The notes: generated by a model from the letters alone, not told the origin. A stretch of 64,000 nucleotides of DNA from Ruminococcus sp. AF41-9 (GCF_003477525.1 NZ_QUDO01000019.1:9800-73799); one strand, 5' to 3'; shown: positions 29,751 through 39,266, numbered from the stretch's first letter. Numbers and translations are program-made.

Positions 29751-30248
29751 ATTTTATTTTTTCGCTCAATGCAGATATAGCAGTCAGAAAAATGGTTCGA
29801 CTTGAAACAGGTGTTTCTTCCTATTATAAATGCATTCGATTTTTTACAGATGCAATTATATCATACAGCATACAAAAATCAATTGTAGGGATATTGAATA
29901 TTTATACTTTATTTCCTGTTTTTTTATGCATTTTTAACATATTATCTGATAAATTTCGTTTATTTTTTAACAAGATAATCTGTTTTTCAGCTATTTCCCA
30001 CTCCGTCTTATATATTTTTTAAAATTGTACTGATTTTAAAACACATAACCCAATAACAGCTCCACAGTTTATCACTTTTTCGCAATTAGCGCAGTAAACT
30101 TTCTTATATAAGAAAGAATCCTGCTTGCAGGATTCTCCGCCTGCGATGGGTCGCTTCAGCGACATAATTCCTCTCCGCCGCAGTGCGATCCTGCCCGGAG
30201 GGCTTTTTGTGTTATAGGAACATTACGGAGTAATTTCCTATAACACGA
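29751..30248. other. Gene-free spacer with palindromes
   Basis: AT-rich in its first 330 bases. Then a cluster of inverted repeats appears: an 18-bp perfect palindrome CTTTCTTATATAAGAAAG (30099-30116), GAATCCTGC/GCAGGATTC (30116-30135), GTCGCTTCAGCGAC (30150-30163), and a 12-bp stem GTGTTATAGGAA/TTCCTATAACAC (30209-30220 with 30235-30246). I see no gene. The cluster looks like another intergenic repeat composite, unlike the family at 2678 in sequence. Confidence 0.5.
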
Positions 30249-30249
30249 A

Positions 30250-30290
30250 AAATGCTCCCCGACAGCAATTACCGCTGTCAGAGAGCATTT
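30250..30290 (-). terminator. Terminator of the clpB-DUF4250 transcript
   Basis: A 17-bp stem (30250-30267 with 30273-30290, AAATGCTC...GACAGC with GCTGTC...GAGCATTT), followed on the minus strand by TTTTTCG. It lies just past the DUF4250 stop. Confidence 0.8.
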
Positions 30291-30300
30291 CGCATATTTC

Positions 30301-30474
30301 TTATATGAACTGATTGGTTGCCTCATCATACTCATAGTCGATGGAATGCATCTTCGCCACCAGTTCGTCTTTCTTCAATCCTCTGCATGTGCAGAGTGCT
30401 TCCAGGGAATCATAGTAATCCCTGAGCTGAGTATTCACGTAACTCAGCAGAATCATTGGATCTTTGGGTATCAT
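30301..30474 (-). CDS. DUF4250 domain-containing protein
   Basis: A 57-residue protein that begins MIPKDPMILLSYVNTQLRD, the hallmark start of the DUF4250 family, and continues SLEALCTCRGLKKDELVAKM to DYEYDEATNQFI. It is short and soluble with two predicted helices; its function is unknown. Its ATG lies immediately after the clpB stop, with no gap (30475 against 30474), so it depends on the clpB transcript and probably on coupled translation. A heat-shock role is suggested by this position only. Confidence 0.85.
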   Translation of the reverse strand: MIPKDPMILLSYVNTQLRDYYDSLEALCTCRGLKKDELVAKMHSIDYEYDEATNQFI

Positions 30475-33066
30475 TTAGTTTCCGTCCTTTACCGTAACAA
30501 TGAATTCCCCATTCTGAACATCCAGCACCAGAGTATCACCTGCGTGAACATCTCCGGACAGAATCTTTCTCGCCGCAAGAGTCTCTACATATTTCTGCAG
30601 ATAACGTTTCAGCGGACGTGCACCGTATACCGGATCATAGCCATTCTCAATGACCTGATTCTTGGCTGCATCTGTCAGTTCCAGGGAAAGCTCCTGGTCT
30701 GCAAGACGTTTGTCAAGCTCGCTGACCATCAAATCTACTATCTTACCAATATTAGATTTTGTCAAGGGCTTAAACATAATTATTTCATCCAGACGGTTCA
30801 GAAATTCCGGACGGAAATGACCTCTCAGGTCATCCATAACCTGACTCTGAGCCTCTGGTTTGATCTCACCATTCTCATCAATGCCATCCAGCAAATACGG
30901 AGAACCGATGTTGGAAGTCATAATAAGAATTGTATTCTTAAAGTCAACTGTACGTCCCTGAGAATCTGTGATACGGCCATCATCCAGTACCTGCAGCAGT
31001 ACATTAAACACATCCGGATGTGCTTTCTCAATCTCATCGAAAAGTACAACACTGTATGGTTTACGGCGAACAGCCTCTGTTAACTGACCGCCTTCTTCAT
31101 ATCCTACATATCCCGGAGGCGCTCCGATCAGTCTGGATACAGAGTACTTCTCCATGTACTCACTCATATCGATTCTGACCATATTCTGCTCATCATCAAA
31201 CAGATTCTCTGCAAGAGTCTTGGCAAGTTCAGTCTTACCTACACCGGTAGGTCCAAGGAACAGGAAGGAACCAATTGGCTTGGTCGGGTCCTTGATTCCG
31301 GCTTTGGAACGAAGGATAGCGTCAGTTACTCTCTTAACACCTTCATCCTGTCCAACTACTCTCTTGTGGAGCTGATCTTCCAGAGTAAGAAGTTTCGCTC
31401 TTTCGCCCTCCGTCAGTCTTGTTACAGGGATACCGGTCCATCTGGAAATAATCCTTGCAATCTCATCATCTGTGACTGCCTCATGTACCAGACTTCTGTC
31501 ACCCTCTTTGACGCTCTTCTCTTCGATTTCCAACTGCTGCTGTAATTTCGGAAGTTCACCATACTGTAACTGGGCTGCTTTCTCCAGATCATAATCCTGT
31601 TTTGCTTTCTGGATCTGCTTATTGACATCCTCAATCTGCTCACGAAGTTTCTGTAATTTTTCTACAGAATGCTTCTCATTATCCCACTGTGCTTTCTGTG
31701 CATTGAATGTATCACGAAGCTCTGCCAGTTCTTTCTGGAGTGCTTCCAGACGTTCTTTGCTCAGATTATCTGTTTCTTTTTTCAGAGCAGATTCCTCGAT
31801 TTCGAGCTGCATGATCTTACGGCGCTGTTCGTCCAGCTCTGCTGGCATGGAATCCAGCTCTGTCTTGATCAGTGCACATGCCTCATCGACAAGGTCAATC
31901 GCTTTGTCAGGCAGGAAACGGTCTGTGATATATCTATGTGAAAGTGTGGCTGCTGCAACCAGCGCACTGTCTGTAATTTTTACTCCATGGAATACTTCGT
32001 ATCTCTCTTTCAGACCACGAAGAATGGAAATCGTATCTTCTACAGTTGGCTCGTCTACCAGAACCGGCTGGAAACGACGTTCCAGAGCTGCATCTTTCTC
32101 AATGTACTGACGATACTCATCCAGTGTCGTAGCACCGATACAGTGAAGCTCACCTCTGGCAAGCATAGGTTTCAGCATATTTCCGGCATCCATGGCACCG
32201 TCTGTTTTACCTGCACCGACGATCAGATGTAACTCATCGATGAAAAGAATGATATTTCCTTCACTCTTCTTCACTTCCTCAAGTACAGCTTTCAGACGTT
32301 CCTCAAATTCACCTCTGTACTTGGCACCTGCTACCAGAGCACCCATGTCCAGAGCGAAAATTTTCTTATTTTTCAGTGCTTCCGGAACATCACCGGCTAC
32401 AATACGCTGTGCAAGACCTTCGATTGCTGCGGTTTTACCAACACCAGGTTCACCGATCAGAACCGGGTTATTCTTGGTCTTACGTGAAAGAATTCTTACA
32501 ATGTTTCGGATTTCAGTATCACGTCCGATCACCGGATCAAGTTTCTGGTTACGGGCTTTCTCAACCAAGTCCTCACCATATTTATTTAAAGTATCATAAG
32601 TTGCTTCCGGATTATCACTGACCACACGCTGGTTTCCACGTACTGTAGAAAGTGCCTGCAGGAAACGTTCCTTCGTGATACCAAATTCATTAAAGAGCTT
32701 CTTCATGCTCGGACTTGGATATCTTAATAAGGAAAGGAATAAATGCTCAACAGAGACATATTCATCTCCCATTGCTTTCGCTTCATCCTCTGCACTAACC
32801 AGTGCTTTATTCAGATACTGTCCAAAACGAAGCTCCCCGCCGGATACCTTAACCTTGGCCTCCAGTGCCTGGTTCAGAGAATTTCTGAAATAATCTTTAT
32901 CAATCTCCATCTTCTCGATCAATTTGAGAATCAGGCTGTCTTCCTGTTCCAGTAACGCATACAGAAGATGCTCTTCCTCAATCTCCTGATTGCCAAACTG
33001 ATAAGCAACCTTCTCCAGATCCTGGACAGCCTGGATGGATTTCTGTGTAAATTTACTGATATTCAT
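30475..33066 (-). CDS. clpB: ATP-dependent disaggregase chaperone
   Basis: ClpB (863 residues) threads aggregated protein through its hexamer with DnaK. Domains in order: N-terminal Clp-N double repeat (1-145), first AAA domain with [18 protein letters not shown] (about 203), the long coiled-coil middle domain (about 405-530, Glu/Lys/Gln rich), and a second AAA domain with [21 protein letters not shown] (about 603; quoted in part), [20 protein letters not shown] and [13 protein letters not shown]. No IGF loop is needed, as expected for ClpB rather than ClpA/C/X. Length and start (GAGGAGGG before ATG) are normal. A CIRCE operator overlaps its promoter, so HrcA control is expected. Confidence 0.95.
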   Translation of the reverse strand: MNISKFTQKSIQAVQDLEKVAYQFGNQEIEEEHLLYALLEQEDSLILKLIEKMEIDKDYFRNSLNQALEAKVKVSGGELRFGQYLNKALVSAEDEAKAMGDEYVSVEHLFLSLLRYPSPSMKKLFNEFGITKERFLQALSTVRGNQRVVSDNPEATYDTLNKYGEDLVEKARNQKLDPVIGRDTEIRNIVRILSRKTKNNPVLIGEPGVGKTAAIEGLAQRIVAGDVPEALKNKKIFALDMGALVAGAKYRGEFEERLKAVLEEVKKSEGNIILFIDELHLIVGAGKTDGAMDAGNMLKPMLARGELHCIGATTLDEYRQYIEKDAALERRFQPVLVDEPTVEDTISILRGLKERYEVFHGVKITDSALVAAATLSHRYITDRFLPDKAIDLVDEACALIKTELDSMPAELDEQRRKIMQLEIEESALKKETDNLSKERLEALQKELAELRDTFNAQKAQWDNEKHSVEKLQKLREQIEDVNKQIQKAKQDYDLEKAAQLQYGELPKLQQQLEIEEKSVKEGDRSLVHEAVTDDEIARIISRWTGIPVTRLTEGERAKLLTLEDQLHKRVVGQDEGVKRVTDAILRSKAGIKDPTKPIGSFLFLGPTGVGKTELAKTLAENLFDDEQNMVRIDMSEYMEKYSVSRLIGAPPGYVGYEEGGQLTEAVRRKPYSVVLFDEIEKAHPDVFNVLLQVLDDGRITDSQGRTVDFKNTILIMTSNIGSPYLLDGIDENGEIKPEAQSQVMDDLRGHFRPEFLNRLDEIIMFKPLTKSNIGKIVDLMVSELDKRLADQELSLELTDAAKNQVIENGYDPVYGARPLKRYLQKYVETLAARKILSGDVHAGDTLVLDVQNGEFIVTVKDGN

Positions 33067-33198
33067 AGGCTAACCCTCCTCTTATATGAGAAATATTTCT
33101 CCCGCAAGTTACGACCAACAGACACAACTAAAATCTGTATCGTGTATCTCCTGATTATACATGGATGAGAAATATGTTGTTTTCTTTGTTCGATATGT

Positions 33199-33242
33199 AA
33201 TATAACACATGGTTGTTAGCACTGTCAAGAGGTGAGTGCTAA
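33199..33242 (-). promoter_or_regulatory. clpB promoter with CIRCE operator
   Basis: CIRCE is at 33216-33242: TTAGCACTG, nine bases, GAGTGCTAA, which is one base off the consensus TTAGCACTC-N9-GAGTGCTAA bound by HrcA. On the minus strand it overlaps a -35 TTGACA (33223-33228), with a -10 TATATT (33199-33204) at 18 bp. HrcA bound here would block polymerase, giving heat-shock induction of clpB. An island attachment repeat overlaps its outer half. Confidence 0.85.
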
Positions 33243-33247
33243 TTTTT
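33230..33247. repeat. Left attachment-site direct repeat
   Basis: AGGTGAGTGCTAATTTTT, identical to 57206-57223. It overlaps the outer half of CIRCE (33234-33242) and ends 1 bp upstream of the clpB -35 region, so clpB control elements stay intact on this side. Confidence 0.6.
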
Positions 33248-33326
33248 ATAAAAATTTATGCCTCATTGATTTCATGGGCTTCACAGAGGTTTTTCACTTG
33301 CTTTCGCACTCAATTTTCTTGATTTG

Positions 33327-33394
33327 ACCACATTTTTACGACAAATTCTTGGAAAAATATATTCGTCTGATTTTCTTACCACATTTTACGACAA
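33327..33394. repeat. Paired direct repeats near the integrase, possible arm-type sites
   Basis: ACCACATTTTTACGACAA (33327-33344) and ACCACATTTTACGACAA (33378-33394) differ by one T and lie about 50 bp apart, between the left end of the island and the integrase stop. Tn916-type integrases bind such arm repeats beside the element end. Confidence 0.5.
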
Positions 33395-33405
33395 CGACTT
33401 ATGGT

Positions 33406-34682
33406 TTATACCACAGCAGGTACGGTTTCTGGCAGGTTCATTTTAGACATCTCATTCTCCACGTGAGACTTCTCTGCAATATGATTGTAGACATTCATTG
33501 TGATCTGTGCATCTGAATGTTCTTCGCTCCGCTACGGTCGGTGCTAAACGGATGTCCCCCAGACATCCAGCACCCCATAACATACTGCATAACTTTGGGA
33601 TTGACATTATTCTCACCCAGTCTGGTACATCCCGTATGACGAAGGGTATGCGATGAAATGGGAGGCATCAGCTCCGGCTCTCGCTTCTCTTCTTCTGCCA
33701 GTTTGCTTTCTTTCTTATTATAGGCATTAACAATATTTTTCAGAAAGCTGTTCACTCCCGCCGGCATGATCGGACGTCCATGCTTTGTATTGAAGATGAA
33801 TCCACTGCGTCCACCGACCTCCACATTACTCTGCAAACCAAGCATCAGGTTCAGCTCTTTCTGTTTACGGAACGCATCATATACCATCTGTGTCATAGGA
33901 ATATCTCTGATTCCTGCATCTGTTTTGGTTTCTGAATCATGGAAACAATATCCTTCATCACCTTCATAATACACAAGCTGTCCACCTACATGGATCTCCC
34001 GGTTCTTCATATCCACATCTGACCAGGTTAAGCCGATAGTCTCACTCACTCTTAGGCAAGCCCCAAACATAACCTGCATCATCGGAAGATGAGGCTTATA
34101 CACATTACTCTGTTCCACAAACTTCAGAAGTTTTTCCTGCTGTTCCAGTGTCAGTGCTTCTTTCTCCTTTGCCGGAGCCCCATAATCTCCAAGTGTTCCA
34201 GTTACCGGATTCTTGCGGATAATCCCGTCTTCCACTGCCAGTTCAAAACTGGGATTCAATAAACCATAAAGACCTTTGATCGTGCTGTGTGCCAGTCCTT
34301 CATCTGACAATGAGGAAAAGAACGTCCTTACGTGAGATGTCTTAAAATCCACAACACGAATGTTTCCCAAAGTATTTCGTATCCGGTAGTCCCACATACG
34401 GATATAATTCTTTTTCGTTCTTTCCTTGATATTCTTTGTTGCCATGTATCGCTCAAACAACGTATTTACGGTCAGCTTCTTGACTGATGCATCTGTAATA
34501 AGCAGATCATCCATATCCTTATTGATCTTCTTTTCCATTTCTCGCAGACTCGCCAGATCAGCTGCATAAACCGAATTACGCTTTCCGGTAATTTCATCCT
34601 TGTAGCGATACTCATAACGTCCATCCGGGCGCTGGTATTCACCTGTTTTTAAATTTCTGCCTTTATTATCTTTTCTTGCCAT
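33406..34682 (-). pseudogene. Tyrosine-type site-specific integrase, interrupted
   Basis: A Tn916-like integrase. N-terminal arm-binding domain (NLKTGEYQRPDGRYEYRYKD), core-binding domain (FERYMATKNIKERTKKNYIRMW), catalytic Arg in MFGACLRVSETIGLTWSDV, and HTLRHTGCTRLGE are all seen. A 53-bp insertion (33520-33572) follows VMG; reading through it gives 17 unrelated codons and a stop at 33495. Removing it restores GHSDAQITMNVYNHIAEKS, with the catalytic Tyr in MNVY, and an end at 33406. So the intact enzyme would be about 407 residues, and the present gene cannot make an active recombinase. The start at 34682 follows AAAGGA. With the xis-like gene upstream it forms the recombination module of the island. 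Confidence 0.85.
33520..33572. mobile_element. 53-bp hairpin insertion inside the integrase gene
   Basis: Exactly 53 bp separate the two parts of an otherwise conserved integrase reading (...MQYVMG / HSDAQ...). It contains GGATGTC-N5-GACATCC (33550-33556 with 33562-33568) with outer TGCT/AGCA pairing, then a GC-rich half with CGCTCCGCTACGGTCGG. 53 is not a multiple of three. No clear target duplication is seen. It resembles a small non-autonomous palindromic repeat. Confidence 0.65.
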
Positions 34683-34913
34683 ATCAATCATTCCTTTCAC
34701 TTCATTTTTCGTTATTCGGAATGATTTTTGTCCTGTCGGTATCAGTCATTTACTGTCTGATATCTGCTCACAGATTAACATAATATTTTATGATTTCCAA
34801 GGGTAAATTCCTGCCAAATGCTAATTTTTATTTGCCTGTTTTACAGGAATATTTTCCCTTTTTTACTTTTCATTCCGAAGGAAAGTTGTTGTATTTTATC
34901 TTCTCATCTTTCA

Positions 34914-35108
34914 TTACACTGCCATTGCATCAAGATATTTTTTTATCTTATCCACGTTATAAAGAACACGTCTTCCAATAATCACTCTTGCTTCTGCATA
35001 ATCTGCAATTTTCTTTGCAGTTACTTCTCCGCAGGATAACATTGCCATTAATCCTTCAATATCTACCGTCAGACGGTTCTCAGCCTTATACTCTGTTGTT
35101 TTTCTCAT
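34914..35108 (-). CDS. Excisionase-like small DNA-binding protein
   Basis: A 64-residue protein: KAENRLTVDIEGLMAMLSCGEVTAKKIADYAEARVIIGRRVLYNVDKI (partly quoted as LMAMLSCGEVTAKKIADYAE and GRRVLYNVDKIKKYLDAM). The layout, a short helix-turn-helix followed by a wing that ends in an N-V-D-K-I-x-K-Y-L helix, is that of Xis/DUF6462-type proteins encoded beside tyrosine integrases. The start at 35108 is backed by AAAGGAGG about 10 nt upstream. It lies 230 bp upstream of the integrase on the same strand, fitting an excision role, or use as a recombination directionality factor. Confidence 0.75.
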   Translation of the reverse strand: MRKTTEYKAENRLTVDIEGLMAMLSCGEVTAKKIADYAEARVIIGRRVLYNVDKIKKYLDAMAV

Positions 35109-35673
35109 GATGCACATACCTCCTTTCCTCCGTATTCTTCTGCATCACCTCCCAGACAGCGGTTATGCCCGTTGTCTGTACATATACTTTTTGTTTGGAC
35201 TTCTTACGATGATTTTCCATTCTGTTCGGCGTGTTGGCTTCCATTTGTATATGGCGGTGTCAACGTTACAATTGACCTCTATCAGAAATCTTTCTGAATA
35301 CTGGCAGCTTCTTCTCAAGCATACCAGCCGTTGCCGGAGTATCTTCGGTTTCCACATACTACTCTCTGATACAGCGGTGGAATCCTGTGTTACCTTTAAG
35401 CCCCGAAAGGCACCCATACAGCTCATTCAATTTTCAAGGTTCAATAATCAAAAGTTTTATAAATATACATTTTTGTACCTATTTCGATTTAATGCCATTA
35501 TATCCCCCGTTACTGCTAATGTCAATAGCACTTCATGCGTTTTAGGTTCTTTTTTGTACTCTTTTTTGTTGATTTTCTGCTATCTTGTGTTATAATATGG
35601 ACAAATAGTTATTCATTTCTTGATTTCACTATCTTCAACGAATGTTTATCAGAACTAATGCAGAGGAGACTTT
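35109..35673. other. Spacer between xis-like and HTH genes, no supported gene
   Basis: About 560 bp. Open readings exist on both strands (up to about 160 codons), but none shows a recognisable family, a good ribosome site together with a plausible start, or conserved composition; the plus-strand one is rich in Leu, Ser and Phe as an antisense artefact would be. The region holds the promoters of the divergent xis and HTH genes; the last 150 bp upstream of the HTH gene is AT-rich. Confidence 0.45.
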
Positions 35674-36243
35674 ATGAATTTTAATCTGAAACTAAAAAAA
35701 ATCCGGACATTCCGGAAAATGACACAAAAAGAACTGTCAGAGAAGATCGGACTGACCGATCAACATAGAATTGTACAATATGAAAAAGGCGTTCGTGTTC
35801 CGAAAAAAGATCTGGTTGATAAAATGGCTAAGGCTCTGGATGTCAATCCTTATACCCTCTATGATACCGCTGGACGTGACGCTTCCGAAATGATGGAACT
35901 GCTTTTCTGGCTGGATGAATTTAATCCATCTGCCCTGCATCTGTTTCTTCCTCGAAAATTTCCTGGTGAAAAATGCAATGAAGTAGCTGACACTTCCGTT
36001 TACTACCATGACAATGATAGCTGGCCGGCTCATGCTCCTGTCTGTATGTGGTTTGATTATGGGGTTCTGAATGATTTTCTGAAAGAATGGGTAGTTCGGA
36101 TGGATGAACTGAAATCCGGTGAAATTGCCAGAGATGAATATTTTGAATGGAAAATCAACTGGCCACAGACCTGTGACGGGTGTGGGAAATATGAGCCTAA
36201 GAAACAATGGCGGTCTGTAAAATCAGAACTCAGTGAAACTTAG
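35674..36243 (+). CDS. XRE-family helix-turn-helix regulator
   Basis: A 189-residue protein. The N-terminal 65 residues are an XRE helix-turn-helix: LKKIRTFRKMTQKELSEKIG, DQHRIVQYEKGVRVPKKDLV and ALDVNPYTLYD. The remaining 120 residues (LFWLDEFNPSALHLFLPR ... CDGCGKYEPKKQW) form a separate domain containing CDGCGKY, which could bind a metal; I do not recognise the family. AGGAGAC lies upstream of the ATG. It reads away from the integrase module and may act as the island's regulator, as a cI-like or ImmR-like protein would. That role is inferred from position. Confidence 0.8.
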   Translation: MNFNLKLKKIRTFRKMTQKELSEKIGLTDQHRIVQYEKGVRVPKKDLVDKMAKALDVNPYTLYDTAGRDASEMMELLFWLDEFNPSALHLFLPRKFPGEKCNEVADTSVYYHDNDSWPAHAPVCMWFDYGVLNDFLKEWVVRMDELKSGEIARDEYFEWKINWPQTCDGCGKYEPKKQWRSVKSELSET

Positions 36244-36395
36244 CAAAACTTAAATTCACTGCTTTTTTTCTCTTTAGTAAAAGAAAAAGCACTGTAAAAC
36301 CAATAATCCAACGGTTTTCAGTACTTTTTTTCATGTTTTAACTATTGAATTTCCCTCAGACACCTATATAAGTGAAACTTAGCGAAACTTAAATT
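36232..36395. repeat. 25-bp direct repeat pair after the HTH gene
   Basis: AGTGAAACTTAGCAAAACTTAAATT (core GTGAAACTTAGC) at 36232-36256 recurs with one A-to-G change at 36371-36395, 139 bp apart. The first copy covers the HTH stop codon; the second covers the stop of the fragment at 36394. The spacer holds a terminator-like T-run. Confidence 0.55.
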
Positions 36396-36735
36396 ATGCC
36401 CAATATGGAATATACTTTTTATACCTTGGTGCAGTATCCGGATCCATTACTTTAATATAGCCTCCGTCAACAGCACAGGTAAGAAGTCGAGATGCTTTCG
36501 CTTTCTCTTTTTCTCCCAGTCCAAATATTTTTCGAATATCCAAATTAGAAATACCCTCAAAATTAACATATGCCAGAAATGAAATATCCGATACCATTTC
36601 CAGCCACAATAAAATGCCGGGCAGCCAATATTATACCAATAAGTATCAATGCAATTCCATATAATACTTTTATCCACTGTATATTTAATTTTATCCAAGC
36701 GCTCCTTTCATATGAGGGTTTGGGACATTTCCCAA
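36394..36735 (-). pseudogene. C-terminal fragment of a putative DNA-binding/AAA-4 type protein plus orphan membrane peptide
   Basis: The readable end, ISFLAYVNFEGISNLDIRKIFGLGEKEKAKASRLLTCAVDGGYIKVMDPDTAPRYKKYIPYWA (only parts such as YIKVMDPDTAPRYKKYIPYW quoted), resembles the C terminus of AlbA_2/Divergent-AAA proteins. Its upstream part is missing. In another frame just upstream, hydrophobic residues (KVLYGIALILIGIILAARHF) follow GAAAGGAGC, so a short membrane peptide may start here and be fused to the remnant. Neither looks like an intact gene. Confidence 0.45.
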
Positions 36736-36900
36736 CAAGCAATTTTACAGGGCAAAATACGGAAGTGGGTACTCGCTTCCTATGCTTGCTATGAAAGTTT
36801 TATCCCTTGTTATCTACTACAACAGGAAGTCCCTTTTTGCCAAAAGAGAGTAAAGAAAAACCCTGTAATTCCTCTCTATCTGTTTGTTTTCAGTATTATA

Positions 36901-36945
36901 TTGACAATAATGTGTCTGTTGTTTATAATGTGTATGTAGTTACAT
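36901..36945 (+). promoter_or_regulatory. Promoter and candidate GntR/YtrA operator
   Basis: TTGACA (36901-36906), 17 bp, TATAAT (36924-36929), both perfect. Just downstream, ATGTAGTTACAT (36934-36945) is a near-perfect inverted repeat overlapping the likely transcription start. This is the natural place for autorepression by the GntR protein encoded next. Confidence 0.7.
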
Positions 36946-36974
36946 CACACTAGAAGAAAGGGGCGAAGGGATTT

Positions 36975-37349
36975 GTGAAAATACTAATTTCAAATACTTC
37001 TGACACTCCCTTATACCAACAGATAAAAGACCAGATTAAGGACGCCATATTAAAAGAAGAATTGGTTGAAGGGGACGCACTTCCCTCTATTCGGGCTTTT
37101 GCTAATGATTTGAAAGTGAGCGTCTTAACAATTCGACGGGTATATGAGGAGTTAGAACAGGAGGGATTTATTGTAAGTCAAGTAGGAATTGGGACATTTG
37201 TATCTACAAGCAATCTTGAATTACTCCGCGACTCCAAACGACGGCTTGTAGAACAAAAAATGGCGGATATGATACAAACAGCAAAATCACTGAAAATCAG
37301 TAAGGAAGAACTTAATTCCATGATGGATATTCTTTACGAGGAGGATTGA
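36975..37349 (+). CDS. GntR family regulator, YtrA type
   Basis: A 124-residue winged-helix regulator of the short YtrA class: PLYQQIKDQIKDAILKEELV, DALPSIRAFANDLKVSVLTIRRVYEELEQEGFI (quoted in part as PSIRAFANDLKVSVLTIRRVY) and QVGIGTFVS. The C-terminal 45 residues are a short dimer helix rather than an effector domain. GTG start with GAAAGGGG upstream. It leads an operon with an ABC ATPase and permease, the usual YtrA layout for cell-envelope stress or bacitracin-type detoxification exporters. Confidence 0.88.
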   Translation: MKILISNTSDTPLYQQIKDQIKDAILKEELVEGDALPSIRAFANDLKVSVLTIRRVYEELEQEGFIVSQVGIGTFVSTSNLELLRDSKRRLVEQKMADMIQTAKSLKISKEELNSMMDILYEED

Positions 37350-37350
37350 A

Positions 37351-38208
37351 ATGAATGATATTTTGACAGTCAGCGGTTTAAATAAGTCGTATGGCGATTT
37401 TTCTTTGAAAGATGTGACATTCTCTTTGCCAGAGGGGTGTATCACAGGTTTTATTGGTGTCAATGGAGCAGGTAAAACAACAACGCTGCGGACGCTTTTA
37501 GGTCTGACGAACAAGCTATCCGGCAAAATTCAGTTTTTCGGTCTTGACATGGATAAGAATGAAAGAGAAATCAAAGACCGTATTGGTATAGTTTTAGACG
37601 GTGGGGGATTTTACGAAGAACTTTCACTAGGTGAAATGAAAGGAATTATTTCGTCTGCGTACACTTCATGGTCTGAACAGGATTTTAAGCGGTACATGGA
37701 TATGTTTTCGCTTGACCCGAAGCAAAAAATCAATAGCCTTTCCAAAGGTATGAGAATGAAGTATGCTCTTGCTTTAGCTCTTTCTCATAACGCAGAACTT
37801 TTGATTATGGATGAGCCGACAAGCGGACTTGATCCTTTAGTTAGGGGGCAGCTTTTGAAAATCTTAACTGAGTACATGGAAAATGGCGGAAAAGGTGTTT
37901 TCTTTTCAACACATATCACCTCTGACCTTGATAAGATTGCCGATATGCTCATTATGATTGATAACGGGCGTATCGTCTTTCGAGAGGAAAAGGATACCTT
38001 GCTTGACACATATCGGATTGCCAAAGGTGATAGTGGAGCTTTAACAACTGATACTCGCAAGCTCTTTTTATCTATATCTGAAACTGATTTTGGATTTACA
38101 GGAATTACAAAGCAAATATCCGAAGTACGGTCTTATATTCCCAACATTATGGTTGAGCGTCCGACGATTGAGGATATTATGCTTGGAAATATCGGAGGTG
38201 AAAAATGA
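37351..38208 (+). CDS. ABC transporter ATP-binding protein (YtrB/bacitracin type)
   Basis: A 285-residue ABC ATPase: GVNGAGKTTTLRTLLGL (Walker A, about residues 36-52), SLSKGMRMKYALALAL (signature, variant of LSGGQ), LLIMDEPTSGLDPL (Walker B) and STHITSDLDKIAD (H-loop). The last 70 residues form an accessory tail. It starts 2 bp after the gntR stop and overlaps the permease gene by 4 nt. The family powers ABC-2 type exporters for lipids, lantibiotics or antibiotics. Confidence 0.92.
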   Translation: MNDILTVSGLNKSYGDFSLKDVTFSLPEGCITGFIGVNGAGKTTTLRTLLGLTNKLSGKIQFFGLDMDKNEREIKDRIGIVLDGGGFYEELSLGEMKGIISSAYTSWSEQDFKRYMDMFSLDPKQKINSLSKGMRMKYALALALSHNAELLIMDEPTSGLDPLVRGQLLKILTEYMENGGKGVFFSTHITSDLDKIADMLIMIDNGRIVFREEKDTLLDTYRIAKGDSGALTTDTRKLFLSISETDFGFTGITKQISEVRSYIPNIMVERPTIEDIMLGNIGGEK

Positions 38209-38846
38209 TGTTGTTCGCCCTGCTAAAAAAGGATTTTCTGATTGTAAAAAAATATGTGCTGATTATGCTTGTAGTTATTGTGCTTATCCCACCTGTCATG
38301 CGTTGGCGGACACCGGAGTTTACGGGAGTTTTTGGATTTATTCTTTCTGTCATTTTTGGCGTTTTCATGCTGTTGCAATATGTATCCCTAAAAGAGTATC
38401 AATTTCCAAAAGCTACGACATTACTATGTGCCACACCATTTTCACGGAAAGCGATAGTTTCATCAAAATACATTTTTTGCATGGCTATATATGCAATCTG
38501 TTGTATCGTTTTTGAACTTGAAACCTTGTTTATGCCCGGATTAGGAACATCAGATATAAAGCTGTTTGCATTTATGTTTCTTATAGTATCTGTTTTTATT
38601 GGTATTTATTTGCCAATACAGTATAAGTTTGGATATGAAAAAACAAAGTTTGCCTTTGGGGTGATTATTATGGCTTCGCCATTTATTCTGACACTGCTTA
38701 TGAGAGCGGGAAATCTAAACTTGAACTTCCTCTCTATGTTTTCGCCATACCTTGTTTATGGCGGTATTGTCCTTATTGGTTTTGCGGTTTTAGCAATATC
38801 AGCATCTTTGTCTATAAAGATTTACGATAAAGCAGACTTGGCGTGA
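38205..38846 (+). CDS. ABC-2 type permease
   Basis: A 213-residue membrane protein with about six hydrophobic segments and the YtrC/YtrD-like start MLFALLKKDFLIVKKYVLIML. A conserved cytosolic segment LKEYQFPKATTLLCATPFSRKAIVSSKY (parts: FPKATTLLCATPFSRKAIV) is the coupling-helix region of ABC-2 permeases that pair with short BcrA-like ATPases. It overlaps the ATPase gene and probably forms a homodimeric membrane channel with it. Confidence 0.88.
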   Translation: MMLFALLKKDFLIVKKYVLIMLVVIVLIPPVMRWRTPEFTGVFGFILSVIFGVFMLLQYVSLKEYQFPKATTLLCATPFSRKAIVSSKYIFCMAIYAICCIVFELETLFMPGLGTSDIKLFAFMFLIVSVFIGIYLPIQYKFGYEKTKFAFGVIIMASPFILTLLMRAGNLNLNFLSMFSPYLVYGGIVLIGFAVLAISASLSIKIYDKADLA

Positions 38847-38863
38847 TAAAGAAAGGTGGAACT

Positions 38864-39247
38864 ATGGATAGAGATACTATTTTTCTTTATGTCATTGCTG
38901 TGATAGCATTGTGTTTTGGATTGATAAACTGTATTCAATTTTTTTTAAAAGGAAACAAAACGGCAGAAACCGTCGGTACGATTATTTCTTTCAAAACAAT
39001 AAATCCAGAAAACTCAAAATTTCGTAATTCAAAATGGGCAACCGTTTCGTATAAAGTGAATGAAAGAACGTATCAGTCCCAAAACTGCATACAAGTACCA
39101 ATGGCGTCACAAATTGGAACAACCATTACCGTGCGTTATGACACGCAAAATCCAGAAAAATTGTATAGTTTTTCCATTTTACGAATTATTGTATCACTTA
39201 TCGTTGCTGCTATCTGCATTGCAGCGGCTATATTCAATCTTGTATAA
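38864..39247 (+). CDS. DUF3592 domain protein
   Basis: A 127-residue protein with an N-terminal membrane segment (LYVIAVIALCFGLINCI), a soluble domain of DUF3592 character (ETVGTIISFKTINPENSKF, WATVSYKVNERTYQS, ITVRYDTQNPEKLYSF), and a C-terminal membrane segment. The start at 38864 follows AAAGGTGG at 6 nt; an upstream reading to 38843 has no ribosome site. It is the fourth gene of the gntR-ABC operon. Function is unknown; the domain often accompanies membrane stress genes. Confidence 0.75.
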   Translation: MDRDTIFLYVIAVIALCFGLINCIQFFLKGNKTAETVGTIISFKTINPENSKFRNSKWATVSYKVNERTYQSQNCIQVPMASQIGTTITVRYDTQNPEKLYSFSILRIIVSLIVAAICIAAAIFNLV

Positions 39248-39266
39248 GATAAGGAGGATTGAGATT

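Noticed and set aside
33520-33572. Translational bypass or intron-like removal of the 53-bp integrase insert
   Set aside because: Length is near that of the known T4 bypass gap, but matching take-off and landing codons are not clear, and no peptide or intron signature is seen. Simple insertional inactivation is more likely.
35109-35595. Open readings of 162 codons (+) and 87 codons (-) between xis and the HTH gene
   Set aside because: No domain match, no supporting ribosome site, and the composition looks non-coding.
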